This document shows, in pieces, positions 22,561-33,102 of a stretch of 64,000 bases of DNA (position 1 is the stretch's first letter; every line of letters starts with the position of its first letter). This DNA comes from Nectonema munidae (taxonomy: Eukaryota > Nematomorpha > Nectonematoida > Nectonematidae). The stretch lies in contig JAUIRK010000915.1 in NCBI GenBank assembly GCA_030549495.1, positions 186,001 through 250,000 of the forward strand, given 5' to 3'. Position numbers and translations under genes: made by a program. The notes beneath the pieces were generated by a model. That model was not told the DNA's origin and did no database searches. It saw nothing but the letters and a program-made list of their open reading frames with translations.

Positions 22561-23620
22561 GTATTTCTCTGGTAATTATTTTCTTAATTTATTTAATAAA
22601 CTAACTTTAGGTGTTTAATTCACTCAAAATATTTCATTCTACAGTAACTAATGTAACTCGATAGGACCTCCATCTTTTCGGCTACAAATTCGTTATCGGC
22701 TCGTAGTCTCTACGTCATATTATAATTTACAGTATGTAATTTTGGTATTCATTCTATGATGATCCTTTTTTGGTAGCTCTTTTTTCATTAGAAATTTATA
22801 TTCCTCAAAGTGTGTTCGAAAATTTTTTTATAAGGATAAAATTACTTTTTTCCTCTCTCAAAGCATTCTGATTAAAGAATCTTCTTGGTGATCTTAGACT
22901 TTTTTTTATCAGTATCGTGTATTTTATTATCAAGCCTGAATATTTGTCAACCAATCTCATTTCAAAGGTTTTTTTCTGATGAATCATTCATGATGTTCAT
23001 TGTTCAATTACAAAAAGTTGTCCACGTTCTTCATCTAAAAAATTATCTCTTTGACACAAAAGGAAAAATATGAACAAATTCAATTTAAATTAAAATTATC
23101 TTGATAGTGACTAAATTCTCACATATTGGCATCTGTGCCATTTTTGATAAATCTGACCTATTCTAAATTTTCAGATTTCCTACCCATCTTAGCTAAATGT
23201 TAACTGTAATCCTAGATTATTTAAGCTATAGATTTAAATATTTTTCATTTGTAAAAGAGGAACTTTTTTTTCACAGTCAAAATCTTTTTTGAAGCATCTA
23301 ATATTATATAATTAAACCACTTCCTAGTTCATTAGAACATTGTAGATCTTCCATTTAGTCAAGATACATATTTTTTTTAATTATTTGTTTTCATCACATG
23401 TTCTCTTTTCAATTAGTTTTCCACTTGGTTCCTTCTCTCATACAAATTTTCAAAAGATTTTATAATACGTTTAATTTTTTTTAATAAATATTCCATACAT
23501 AAGATGATTGTAGAAAGTATTATAAGCCAAAATATAAAAAAAAAAGTATATTTTTACTATATACCTAATTTGCAGCCATTTTTTGAAATTTTTTTACAGA
23601 ACTGTTTTTCAGGCATACAT
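22560..23620. other. Unique spacer between the two arrays of T1
   Basis: Contains CTCGATAGGACCTCCATC and CGTTATCGGCTCGTAGTC, both shared with T2 (36855-36920). T2 lacks roughly 500 bp of this spacer. Frames here (for example 22885-23073) have no recognisable motif. Confidence 0.6.
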
Positions 23621-25190
23621 TACTAATTCAATAGCCACTTCGAGATATTTTTTAACCGTATTATCCAAAATCCAGTACAGAAATAAAATAAGCATAGTCG
23701 ATTTGGTATAAAACAGATATTTTATTTTTTTGAAAATATTTTTGAAAACAGTATCTAGAAGTAAACCGCAAATCTTATTCAAGCTTTCAGATATTTTAAA
23801 ACAATAAATGCCAAACCAGAGTCCAAAAATGAAACCAGCATCTTCTATTTGGCATAAAAACACATATTTTATTTAAATTTCAAAAATATTTCTGCAAACA
23901 TTAGACGTAAATCGAAAATTTATTGACACTTTCAGACATTTAAAACCTCTAAATGCAAAAAATGATTTCAGAATTAAAAATTATCATGGTCGAATTGGTA
24001 TAAAAACATATATTTCATGTAAAATTAGAGAGAATATTTTGGGTTATAGTTTTCAAACATAAACCGCAAATTTGATTGACACTAGCAGTAAAACCTCTAA
24101 ATGCGAAAACTGTGTTCAGAAATGAAATCATCATGATATATTTGCTATAAAAACAAATTTTAGAACTAAACGCAAATTTAATTGATACTTATAGGTATTT
24201 TCAAATTCAAACTGCAAAAATTGAGTCCATAAATGAAAACAGCATGGTTGATTTGGTATAAAAACATATATTTAATTGTAAAATTTGAATGAATGTTTTT
24301 GGAGACAATTTTTAGAAGTAAACCGCAAATTTGATTAACACTTATATGTATTTTCACATCCTAAACGTAAAAAATGAGTCCAGAAATGAAACCAGCATGA
24401 TTGATTTGGTATTAAAACATATATTTCAAGAAAATATTTTTGGAGACAATTTTCAGAAGTAAACCGCAAATTTGATTAATACTTATAGGTATTTCCAAAA
24501 CCTAAATGTAAAAAATGAGTTCAAAAATGAAAACAGCATGATCGATTTGGTATAAAAACAAATATTTCATGTAAAATTTATAGAATATTTTTGGAGATAG
24601 CTTTTAGAAGTAAACCGCAAATTTTGACTGAAATTTTAAAACCTCTAAATGTGAAAAATGAGTTCAGAAATGAAAACAGCATGGTTGATTTGGTATTAAA
24701 CATATATTTCATTGTAAAATTTGAATGAATGTATTTGGAGACAATTTTTAGAAGTAAACCGCAAATTTAATTAACACTTATAGGTATTTTCAGATCCTAA
24801 ACGTAAAAAATGAGTCCAGAAATGAAACCAGCATGTCCGATTTAGTATAACACATATGTTTTTATGTAAAATGTGAAGGAATGTTTTTGGAGACAATTTT
24901 CAGAAGTAAACCGCAAATTTGATTAACACTTATAGGTATTTTCAAATCCTAAATGTAAAAAATGCGTCAAGAAATGAAAACAACATGATCGATTTGGTAT
25001 AAAACATATATTTTATGTAAAATGTGAAGGAATGTTTTTGGAGACAATTTTCAGAAGTAAACCGTAAATTTGATTAACACATATAGGTAAAATGTAAAAA
25101 ATGAGTTCAGAAATGAAAACAGCATGACCGATTTAGTATAAAAACATATATTTTATGTAAAATTTGAAAGTATATTTTATTAGATATATT
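23620..25190 (+). repeat. Tandem array 2 in T1, ~150-bp units unrelated to array 1
   Basis: Anchored on GTAAACCGCAAATTTGATT and its variants, units occur at 23761, 23907, 24059, 24164, 24318, 24459, 24610, 24754, 24905 and 25057. Spacings are mostly 141-154 bp with one shortened unit of 105 bp. Units contain TTGGTATAAAAACATATATT, GGAGACAATTTT and ATGAGTCCAGAAATGAAA. Left units are more diverged than central ones. Confidence 0.95.
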
Positions 25191-25561
25191 TTTGATCAAT
25201 CAAAATTTTGATTGACATTTTCTAAAAAGTAGCCATGATTATTGAAAAAATTAAATATATAAAGTGTTATGCGTTCTAAACTGTATATAATTATAAATTT
25301 TCAGGGTATTATATAATATAGATCCTAAGTTATAAGGTTAAGTACAGATAATGTCAAAATTTTGCTGAAAAATAAATTTTTTTATTTTGATTGACAGTTT
25401 TGGGCATGAAGGGGTCATTCAACTACCATGAAAATGGTTTCAAAAGATGCAGCTAGCGATTTTAGGAAAAGTCACAAAATTTGAAGGGATATGATTCAGC
25501 CAATTTTCTACAATTAATTTTTTAGCCAAGGGGGCAGTAATAATAGCACTAATAGGGTTAA

Positions 25562-25990
25562 AGCTAAGCTCACTTGGGGGTGACAAATCTCGGGGCATGC
25601 ACGGTTTACACGCATATATTCTAAAGGAATTATCTCAAATATTGGCATCCCCTTTAACAAAGCTCTTCAACCTCTCTGTGAAAGAAGGAGTTGACTTGGA
25701 AACAGCATTAGGTGTACCTATACACAAAAGCTCAATTGCTGAAACTCCTTCCAACTACAGGCTTGTCAACATATGGCTTTCTCAAGGAAAAATCCACGGT
25801 AACACAATTATCGGAATTTCATAATGTTGTTAACCTACTTGAAGATAACGAAACGGTAGATGTTTTGTACTTTGACTTTCGAAAAGCTTTGGGCAGAATC
25901 CCACACAAACACTTAATCAAGAAACAGAAAGCCTATGGTATAAACATGTGATCGTTAAATGGATCAATTGTTTTCTAACTAATAGATAAA
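25562..25990 (+). pseudogene. LINE relic, 3' part (reverse transcriptase), continuing from 21424
   Basis: The frame HGLHAYILKELSQILASPLT with LFNLSVKEGVD is the entry to a CR1/Jockey-like RT domain. It continues PSNYRLVNI..., then QLSEFHNVVNLLEDNETVDV and LYFDFRKALGRIPHKHLIK, the palm motif A region where the usual AFD reads ALG. KKQKAYGI follows and the relic fades near 25990. It joins the 20330-21424 piece once T1 is removed. Confidence 0.8.
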
Positions 25991-25999
25991 GGCTTTATT

Positions 26000-26770
26000 A
26001 CACGCGATGACTAGTGTTCAGTGTCTCTCTATATCCTAATGGGAAAATCTAAAACAAAACAAAAACTTGCTTCTTGTTCCATTCATCCAACCTTAAATAC
26101 AGTTTATTTTCGTCAAAAGCCAGAACTACTTGAAAATCTCTGAATTTGAAATGTCGTATCGCTAGCATAATGAAACTGCTGATTCATCGAATTGTGGTAA
26201 ATTTGATGAATTTATCACGCTCATGATAACTATAGTTCCTACTTTCAGAGAAATCCATGATGAGTTTATGAAAAGCTATAAATCTCCAAATTATTTGCAT
26301 TCCCGATCATGTGAATAATATTTTTAGCCCAAAGCGTTATTCAGGTGATCACAGTCGAAATATAAGACTCAGAAATTTACTTAATCCTAATAGATTTTTA
26401 CATACATTTATATATACAATTATACATTTTAACATTACAGGATTTAATAAAATAATAGAGTACATGAAGAACTATCAGTGTTTTTGCTTTGACTCTATTA
26501 ATTATTATTATTATTAATTAAGTTGTTTTGTGCGTTCGCCCCTCCTTTGGTTCGGGGCCGCGGATGTCATACTTCCCCCCCCCAACACCCCTTTTTTAAA
26601 AAAAAATTTTTATATTTTTTAAAATTTTTTAAAAATATAAAAAACAAAAAACCCCCGGAAAATTTCAAAAAAAAAAAAAAAAAAAAAAAAATGTTAATGA
26701 TTTTGTTCTCTTGCTGAGTTAGAAGGTAGTGATGTGATCATAATTATAAAAAAGGAAAATTGACTAATAA
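26000..26770. other. Noncoding interval ending in abnormal homopolymer runs
   Basis: No gene seen. A (TTA)n run is at 26502-26520. From about 26523 a GC-rich word (GGTTCGGGGCCGCGG) is followed by C, T/A and A homopolymers up to 26691, including more than 20 consecutive A. The texture differs from the surrounding DNA. Confidence 0.4.
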
Positions 26771-26774
26771 AATC

Positions 26775-26880
26775 GCTGTAGTTATGGTGGGATTAGGAGC
26801 GCGTGCAAGTGTAATGGCGGGTAATAATGATTGTGTTCACTGGACAAAAATTCTTTTATAATAAATTTTGAAAATCATAA
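26775..26880 (+). repeat. Dispersed ~100-bp repeat, copy 2
   Basis: GTTATGGTGGGATTAGGAG ... GGACAAAAATTCTTTTATAA corresponds to 51610-51745 (minus strand) and 4873-4972. Copies 2 and 3 also share GCAAGT(G/T)TAATG(G/T)CGGGTAAT. Confidence 0.6.
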
Positions 26881-27035
26881 AGAAAAGTACGCTCCAACCC
26901 CCACCTCCCATTTTGAAGATGTAGGCCTCTGAGATAGATAGATATAAATTTTAAGACAATGAATACAACACTATTTGTAAAAATGATTTTTTTCAAATAG
27001 GAAAATAAATTAAGAAATGTAAAATAGCAAAAAGA

Positions 27036-27041
27036 TTTATT
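27036..27041 (-). terminator. AATAAA polyadenylation signal of gene B
   Basis: AATAAA on the minus strand 20 bp after the stop codon of gene B, a compact but common arrangement. Confidence 0.55.
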
Positions 27042-27061
27042 CAAATTTAAAAAAATATAAG

Positions 27062-27488
27062 TTAAGACTTTTTTAGTACACGATCCACGTTAGAATAGAG
27101 CAAAAAGAAGGCACGTTGTACCTCACGATATACTCTGCCTAGAATTGGAAACGTAACGAGGAATAACGGGCAAAATGGCGTTGCCCAAATTCGAATTTTG
27201 GGGAAGAAAATAGGAAAAGGAAGAGGAGTGTGCATTTTGTAGGACTTGCTTTTGAACGGCAGTGAAGTTGCCTGTGTCAACGTATTGTTTGTATGAGACG
27301 GACACTGACAAAGCTGTAGCAAGCTTGTTTGTCGTTGTTGCTTGTGACTGTCCACTACTCAAGTTTGTCGAATCACCAGTAAAATTCTTCAGCTGTTGTT
27401 GACGTAGCTGAGCCTTTTTTTGCTGAAGCTCTTCCAAAATTTTGCTTCTAGCTGTTGACTCTTGATTACTTGAACTTTTATTACTCAT
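27062..27488 (-). CDS. Gene B: small two-exon gene, 103-aa Gln/Ser-rich protein of unknown function
   Basis: Exon 1 CDS is 27488-27250 and exon 2 is 27134-27062 (TAA). The 115-bp intron starts with GCAAGT (GC-AG class) and ends TTCTAGGCAG. Both sides are phase 2, and the join makes AVQK|VYREVQRAFF. The product begins MSNKSSSNQES, has a coiled-coil-like EELQQKKAQLRQQQ (about residues 19-32), a Ser/Thr/Gln-rich middle and a likely helical end (VYREVQRAFFLLYSNVDRVL). An acceptor (ATTTATTTTATAG) lies 8 bp before the ATG, so a 5' exon exists; the frame is open through TTAATGAA, so the true start may be in that exon. AATAAA follows the stop. No signal peptide or membrane segment. Not recognised; it could be a small complex subunit. 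Confidence 0.65.
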
Positions 27489-27499
27489 TTCATTAACTA

Positions 27500-28367
27500 T
27501 AAAATAAATATGAGAATATTAAATGAAGTATTTTTCAAATGGAAAGAAAGGTTGAAGTCAATTGTGAATAACACCTAATATGTTTCTAGGTCTATAATTT
27601 CAGAAAGCAAAACGTTGTCTTTTTTAAAATGGCGATAACTTTTGAAAACTTGGGGGAAAATTTTAAAAACAAGCATAATATTGATTATAGATAAAAATAA
27701 AATGTATTTTATTAGTTTACATTTAATATTAGCTAACGCTATTATAATGTAATTTGTAGTTATTTTTTGGAAAAGTTTTACGCATTTGCAAAGAAAAATG
27801 TGTACAAGCATGCGTTACTTTTGTAAGAGAAATAGAAAAATAATTATTAAATTTGTCCGCCGTTAATTTGTTATTCAATAAACCTTATAGACAAATGGTC
27901 GTTTTATTCATTTTAGGTTTAATAAAATTTTTAGTTTGATTGAACAGAGAGCATTTAGTTTAAAAAGAGATTAAAAGAATAAGAAGTTTTTAACTTTGGA
28001 AAAAATATTACATTTTAAATTAGGAAAAAATTAAAAGATAGTCAAATGAAACTTAATATACTTATTGGTTTTGAGTCTCTTATTCAGAAAAATATATAAT
28101 TTAGCTATATTATTCAGAAAATATTTTATTATAGTTCAAAAAGGACAAGATTTAGTTTTTCTATATTCCTATTGTATCGATGTTCATAAACAATGTCTAT
28201 CCGAAAAAAAATTATTTTAAAAAATAGACCAGAATTTAACCTATATTTTTTTTTTATAAAATCTACAGTTAATAAAATAATTTCAACTTGTAAACAAAAT
28301 ATTTTTCTTTGATAGAATAAAAAAACCACTTTAATGGTACTCGTCTCAGAAATATAATTTTTTTGAT
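27500..28367. other. Region upstream of gene B, no exon resolved
   Basis: A+T-rich. Must contain or precede the 5' exon of gene B if the acceptor at 27497-27498 is real, but no donor could be chosen with confidence. Frames at 27575-27811 and 28129-28371 (minus) lack motifs. Confidence 0.35.
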
Positions 28368-28481
28368 TCATCAGCAGGTCAAGGAAAAATTGACCTAAAA
28401 ATTAAAAAAAATTGATTAATTGACCTTTTAAAAATTTATTGCTTTAATTACCTATAAAAAATTCTTTCCAAGTATTAAACT

Positions 28482-28900
28482 TTATTTAACAAAATTAGTA
28501 ACGTTGTAATAAAACATTATATATTTGAACACATTTTTTGCTTTAAAATTTCGATCTTTTTCTAGCAGTTTATTTAGTTTAGAAAAGGATCTTTCTACTT
28601 CTGAAGTTGAAACTTGACAGTTGAGGAGTTTAAGAAAAATGCTAAAAGAGATTTGAAAATTTTCGCTTTCCATAATGTCTTTGATTTCATTTTTTTTGAA
28701 TCTATTTTTAAGATAACTTTTTATGCCAAATTCGTCTTCAATAAAAGAAATTTTGTTGAAAGCGGTAAAAGCATATTTGATTGAAAAGTTTCCTGGTTGA
28801 CTTTTTTGAACTAAAACAATAAATTGTGAATATTCTCTTTTTATTATTAGCTTAAATGAAAAATAATTTGCTAAATTAGGAAAAAATTAAATAGGAAGAA
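28482..28900 (-). pseudogene. hAT transposase relic 2, C-terminal half
   Basis: The minus strand reads REYSQFIVLVQKSQPGNFSI, KYAFTAFNKISFIEDEFGIK, then STSEVERSFSKLNKLLEKDR and NFKAKNVFKYIMFYYN, the hAT dimerisation region. It aligns block by block with relic 1 (CEIVKKSLSPKFS..., TAVEPLFSLTKKFL). The E-R-S-F core of the hATC motif is better kept than in relic 1. It joins the N-terminal half at 32400-33102 across the LINE. Confidence 0.8.
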
Positions 28901-29291
28901 AAAGGTGTCCAATGCTGTTTACGTCGAGGTGGAGAATGAGGTTGAGCTTTCATTCTTTTATAAAATGCCTCATATAACACATGCGTCTCTTACAGCCTGT
29001 GAACAGTAAGTCTTTAGATCTGCCTTCACGTGGCGGGGTTGTTTAAAACTAAATGATCTGGAGGCGAAAGCGAGTAACAGGCGCTTTAACCTAAAGCTCC
29101 GGGTAGAACAAACTCGATAGCCTTGGCTGGCTCTTGTTCTAGGAGAAAATAACTTCGATTCGAAATTACCACTGCCTTGTGGGTTTAGTACTTGATTGTA
29201 TAAAGGCTAAAGATTTCCAGTCCTGAATACAAATACTAGTTGGCGCCAGGAAGGGCCTCCGGTCATAAAAATCACGCTCTAAAATAACATT

Positions 29292-30713
29292 ATGCAACAA
29301 CAACTCAAATACTATGGAAAATTATGTTCCCAGTTGCTTAACTTCCGGGTAACTGGGGCAAATAGAATCCCGGGAAAGGAGTTTTTCTCACACGTAAGTA
29401 CAAGAAGACTCATAACGGACCCTGGTAAAGCCCATTGGGAGCACAGGTTTCCTAAATTTTTGTCCCTTAGAAAGAGAATGAAAATACTCCGATTTGCATC
29501 AGCAAATGTTGGTTCGCTTGTAGGTAGAAGTGCTGAAGTGGTGAATATGCTTGTAGAAAGAAAAGTAATTGTTGGAGATCTTTAGGAAGTGAGATATAAG
29601 AAAGACGGCACCCGGATGATTAGAGCAGGTGAGCACGGATACAAATTGTACTGAATTGGAAACAAAGTAGGACAAGGCGGAGTTGGTCTAATGGTTCATC
29701 AGGATTGGCTTGAAAAGATTGTCAGTGTTAGAAGAGTGTCAAGTAGAGTAATTATTATGGAGATGGCTGTTTACGAAGAAGTGGTGACCTTTGTATCTGC
29801 CTACGCACCACAGGTTGGTCTTAGTTTAGAAGAAAAAGTGGAGTTTTATGATTGTTTGACTGAAGTGATGATGAAGGTAAAGGGTAAGTGCGTTGTTCTT
29901 GGTGATTTCAATGGACATGTTGGTAGAGATGTTGAAGGTTTCGAAGATGTTCACGGAGGCTTTGGTTTTGGAAAAAGAAATAAAGAGGGAGAAATGCTGC
30001 TAGAGTTAGCCGATAGTTTTGACCTCAAGATTGTCAATACCTGTTTCAAAAAAGAGAAGGAAAAATTGATAACTTTTGATTCGGGTGGGAAAGTAAGTGT
30101 AACAGATTATATATTGGTTAGAAAAAGCGATAAAGTTAAGGACATGAAAGTGATTGTTGGTGAAGAAATGATGACTAAACATAGACTGTTAGTTACGGAC
30201 ATGATTTTTAATTCGAAACGAACGAATAATAGGGAAAAGAAAGAGAGAGTGAAAACTTGGAAACTGAAAGAGACTCGTACAAAGGAAAAGATTGTTAAAG
30301 AAGCACAACGTGTTCTGGAGGAGGCCAATTGCTGGGATGACAAGATGAAGGTTTTATCAAATGTTATGAAAAAAGTGTGCGGCGTCTTGAAATCTAGAGG
30401 AGAAAGAAAGAGTTGGTGGTGGAATGACGAGGATGTTAAGAATGAAGTTATAAATAAAAAATCGAAATACAAAAATTGGCGTAAAGTAAAAACGGGGTTA
30501 GCTAGAAAGAATTATGTGGAAAGCAGGAAAGAGGCAAAAAAGATCATTAGGAGGGCAATGATTGACGAAGTTAAAAAGGAATTAAAAGAATTTGAGACCC
30601 TAAGAAAGAATGAGAAGTCTTTAAAATGGCAAAACATAGCACTAGAAATAAAAAAGATATTGTTGGCGTGCCTTGCATATCAGATAAAAATGGAAACAAA
30701 CATCTTTATCTAG
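29292..30713 (+). pseudogene. RTE-like LINE endonuclease domain and linker
   Basis: One frame runs from 29292 to 30713 with two in-frame stops, at 29583 (likely a CAG to TAG change in LQEVR) and about 29655 (TGG to TGA). Visible motifs: LRFASANVGSLVG, SAYAPQVGL, VVLGDFNGHVGRDVEGFED (the GDFN box), NKEGEMLLELADSFDLKIVN, SVTDYILVRK (the DY box) and MMTKHRLLVTDM, the final catalytic histidine region. This is the order of RTE/craniofacial-development-protein-2-like endonucleases. The end of the frame (past KRM-like linker, about 30650) leaves the true reading frame. Confidence 0.85.
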
Positions 30714-30784
30714 AAGACAGATTGAAAACATGGAAAGGATACTGTGAAGAACTTTACAATAATGAAAATTCTTAGGAAATTTCT

Positions 30785-32390
30785 TCCAGTAATAATATTA
30801 TCCAGGGTCCAGTAAGGCTAATAACAGCAGAGGAGATAAAGGCCGCTATATTGAAGATGAAGCATGGTAAGTCGGCTGGCCCAAGTGGTGTACCTATTGA
30901 GGTGATTGAGATGTGTTAATTGGAAAATGAGTTAGCAAAGATTGGAAATCGAATGATGAATGGAGAAAAAATGCCAGAAAGTTGGAGAAAAAGCGTTTTA
31001 GTTCCGTTGTACAAGGGGAAAGGCGATACAAAAGAGTGTAAGAATTACAGAAGTCTGAAAATGCTGGAGCATGGTATGAAGGTTTTGGAAAGAGTGTTTG
31101 AAGGTAGGATCAGAGCGAAAGTTGATATTGATGATCTGCAAATGGGGTTTACCCCAGGAAAAGGCACTATAAACGCAATTTTCATAATGAGGCAACTGAT
31201 TGAGAAGTATTTGAAAATTGGAAAAGAATTGTATATAGCGTTTGTCGATCTTGAGAAGGCTTTTGATTCAGTTCCTAGGAATGTTATACGTTGGGCATTA
31301 AGAAAGAAGGGTATACCTGAGTTTGAAGTGAACGCAGTAATGGAAATGTATCGAGATTCAAGAAGCAGTGGGTATCGAAGGTGAGCTTTTAGAGTGGTTT
31401 AAAATAAATGTTGGTGTTCATCAAGGGTCTCTAATAAGTCCTTTGTTTATCATAGTTATAGACGCTCTGAGCCCTTTGTTTGGATGAGTTGAATGTTAAG
31501 TATACCCAATGGAAAAGAGCACTTGAAAGCAAAGGATTAAAAATAAATGTAGCAAAGACCAAAGTGAAGATCGTGAGTAATAAATCTAATGGTGTCAGGG
31601 AAGTGAGTAGTGTCGACTCCTGTACATTATGTGGACTGAGGGTAATGAGAAACACAAAAGATGTTCCTATATAAAGGGCTCTCTTTCTACAGTGAGTGGC
31701 TTTGTTTGTAGAAAGTGCAAAAATGGAGACAGCGTAAGTACTCTTGTTGAAAAAGTCAAATTAGGAGATGATACGTTCGATGTTGTTGATCATTTAGGTT
31801 ATTTGGGCGATATGATCAATTGCAACAGTGATGTTTCTAGTAGCGTAAGAGCGCGAATGCGCCTAGTTTGGAAAAAGTTCAAGGAATTATCCGGCTTACT
31901 GTGCTGAAATTTTTTATTTGACGAACTAAAATCAAGACTGTATAAAATTTGCGTTAGAAGTACGATTTGTTACGGTTCTGAATTCTGGGTGATGAAGAAG
32001 GCTGACACGAGAAGGCTACAAACAACTGAGATGAGAATGATTAGGATGATGTGCGGAAAGACGCTGAAAGGTAGAATTGCCAACGATGTGTTGAGAAAGA
32101 AAATTGGAATTGAGGATATAGAAGTGCATTTAGAAGAGAATAGATTACGTTGGTTTGTTCATGTCGAAAGGATGTCCGAAGGGAACGTTGTAAACAAGAT
32201 AAAAGATGAATTGATTGATGGAAAGATGAAGAGAGGAAGACCAAAGAAAGCATGGAATGAAGTGATTCATCACGATATGGAAAAAAGAAAGCTTGTGCGA
32301 ACTAAAGAAAGAACCAGTTGCAGCAAACTGGTTGACCCCGACTCTTTGGGAACAATAACCAGGCCTAGAAGGCAAAATGGATTAGGATGA
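30785..32390 (+). pseudogene. RTE-like LINE reverse transcriptase and C-terminal domain
   Basis: ITAEEIKAAILKMKHGKSAG and WRKSVLVPLYKGKGDTKECK NYRSLKM-type blocks open the RT; motif A is YIAFVDLEKAFDSVPRNVI; motif B is INVGVHQGSLISPLFIIVID (about 31400-31460). The catalytic xADD box that should follow is absent: the sequence jumps from SPLFG to ELNVKYTQWKRALESKGLKI. C-terminal blocks are CTLCGLRV / FVCRKCKNGD, VDHLGYLGDMINCNSD, EMRMIRMMCGKTLKG and LRWFVHVERM ... KRGRPKKAWNEV. Several frames are needed. Confidence 0.85.
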
Positions 32391-32399
32391 TTATTATCA

Positions 32400-33102
32400 A
32401 GTTTTGAGCCAAGTTTGTATTTTTGAAACTTTCTTTAGCATTTTGCAACAAACTCCTCTTGCATAATCATTATCATTAATTTCTTCAACTATTTTCTTTA
32501 CTGCTGGAAGATTTTCAGAATAATATATAGCTGCTTCTAACTAACTTCTCCATCTCGTTACAATTGGAACTGAAGGGTAGCTAATTGGCTTAAAAAGCGA
32601 ACGTCTTTTTAATCGTGAATCATTTATATATAAGATAGGTAATTTCAGTCTGGTCAAGCATACGAAAAACTTACTTGTTTTTATTAAGTTTTAAATTTCT
32701 TCTATTTTTTGTAATGCTAACTCATCAATTGCGTTCCCACAGGATCTCACAGACGGTAGTGTTTTTCCCATACTTTCAAACAACGACTTTATACTAGGGT
32801 GATTTAGTTTATACAAAGGTATATTCGCTTCAAGAAAAGATGACACTATTTTTTGCGCAAAGTTTTTTTTATGGAACTAACAAAAGAATCTAAACTTTCG
32901 TTCAAAGTAAGACTACTAATTTTACGTTTATATTTCTGCGTGTTTCTATGATGTTCCACCAAAAAAGCTTTTCATGTTTAACCTCAGTCATGCATATTTT
33001 ACAGTGCAAACTTTTATTAGAAGTAGAAAAACTGAACTCTTGTGAAAATTATGATATAAAAGAAGAAATCTTGTATGTATTACTTCGGGCAATTTTTGGC
33101 AT
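32400..33102 (-). pseudogene. hAT transposase relic 2, N-terminal half with zinc finger
   Basis: The minus strand starts MPKIARSNTYKISSFIS at 33102, then SLHCKICMTEVKHEKLFLVE HHRNTQKYK-type finger, as in relic 1. Near 32570-32480 it has TRWRSWLEAAIYYSENLPAV KKIVEEIND, and it breaks off at AKESFKNTNLAQNLI beside the LINE 3' end at about 32395. Frame changes are present. Confidence 0.75.

Larger units (their letters stand above)
21425..25557. mobile_element. TTAA-flanked element T1 carrying two tandem arrays
   Basis: Ends CCCTATTAGTG and CACTAATAGGG are inverted repeats (11 bp) flanked on both sides by TTAA (21421-21424 and 25558-25561), the target and duplication of piggyBac elements. Removing it restores the LINE frame around CTCTTAAAGC. 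No transposase trace is visible in its 4133 bp, so it is nonautonomous. The interior is: G-rich subterminal region, ~150-bp array 1 (21540-22560), a ~1.1-kb unique spacer, ~150-bp array 2 (23620-25190), and a short right subterminal region. A second copy, T2, begins at 35967. Family assignment beyond TTAA chemistry is inferred. Confidence 0.85.
28905..32395 (+). mobile_element. RTE-like LINE, near full length but broken
   Basis: About 3.5 kb inserted in hAT relic 2. A 5' leader (28905-29290) is richer in G+C than its surroundings. The coding region has an APE endonuclease, an RT and a C-terminal domain with a zinc-knuckle-like CxxC. The 3' end GGATTAGGATGATTATTAT resembles the short-repeat tails of RTE elements. 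Flanking ATTATTA words on both sides may be part of a TSD, but its exact length is unclear. Stops, frameshifts and an internal deletion disable it. Confidence 0.8.

Noticed and set aside
30107-30472. 121-codon minus-strand ORF
   Set aside because: Antisense shadow of the LINE endonuclease linker.
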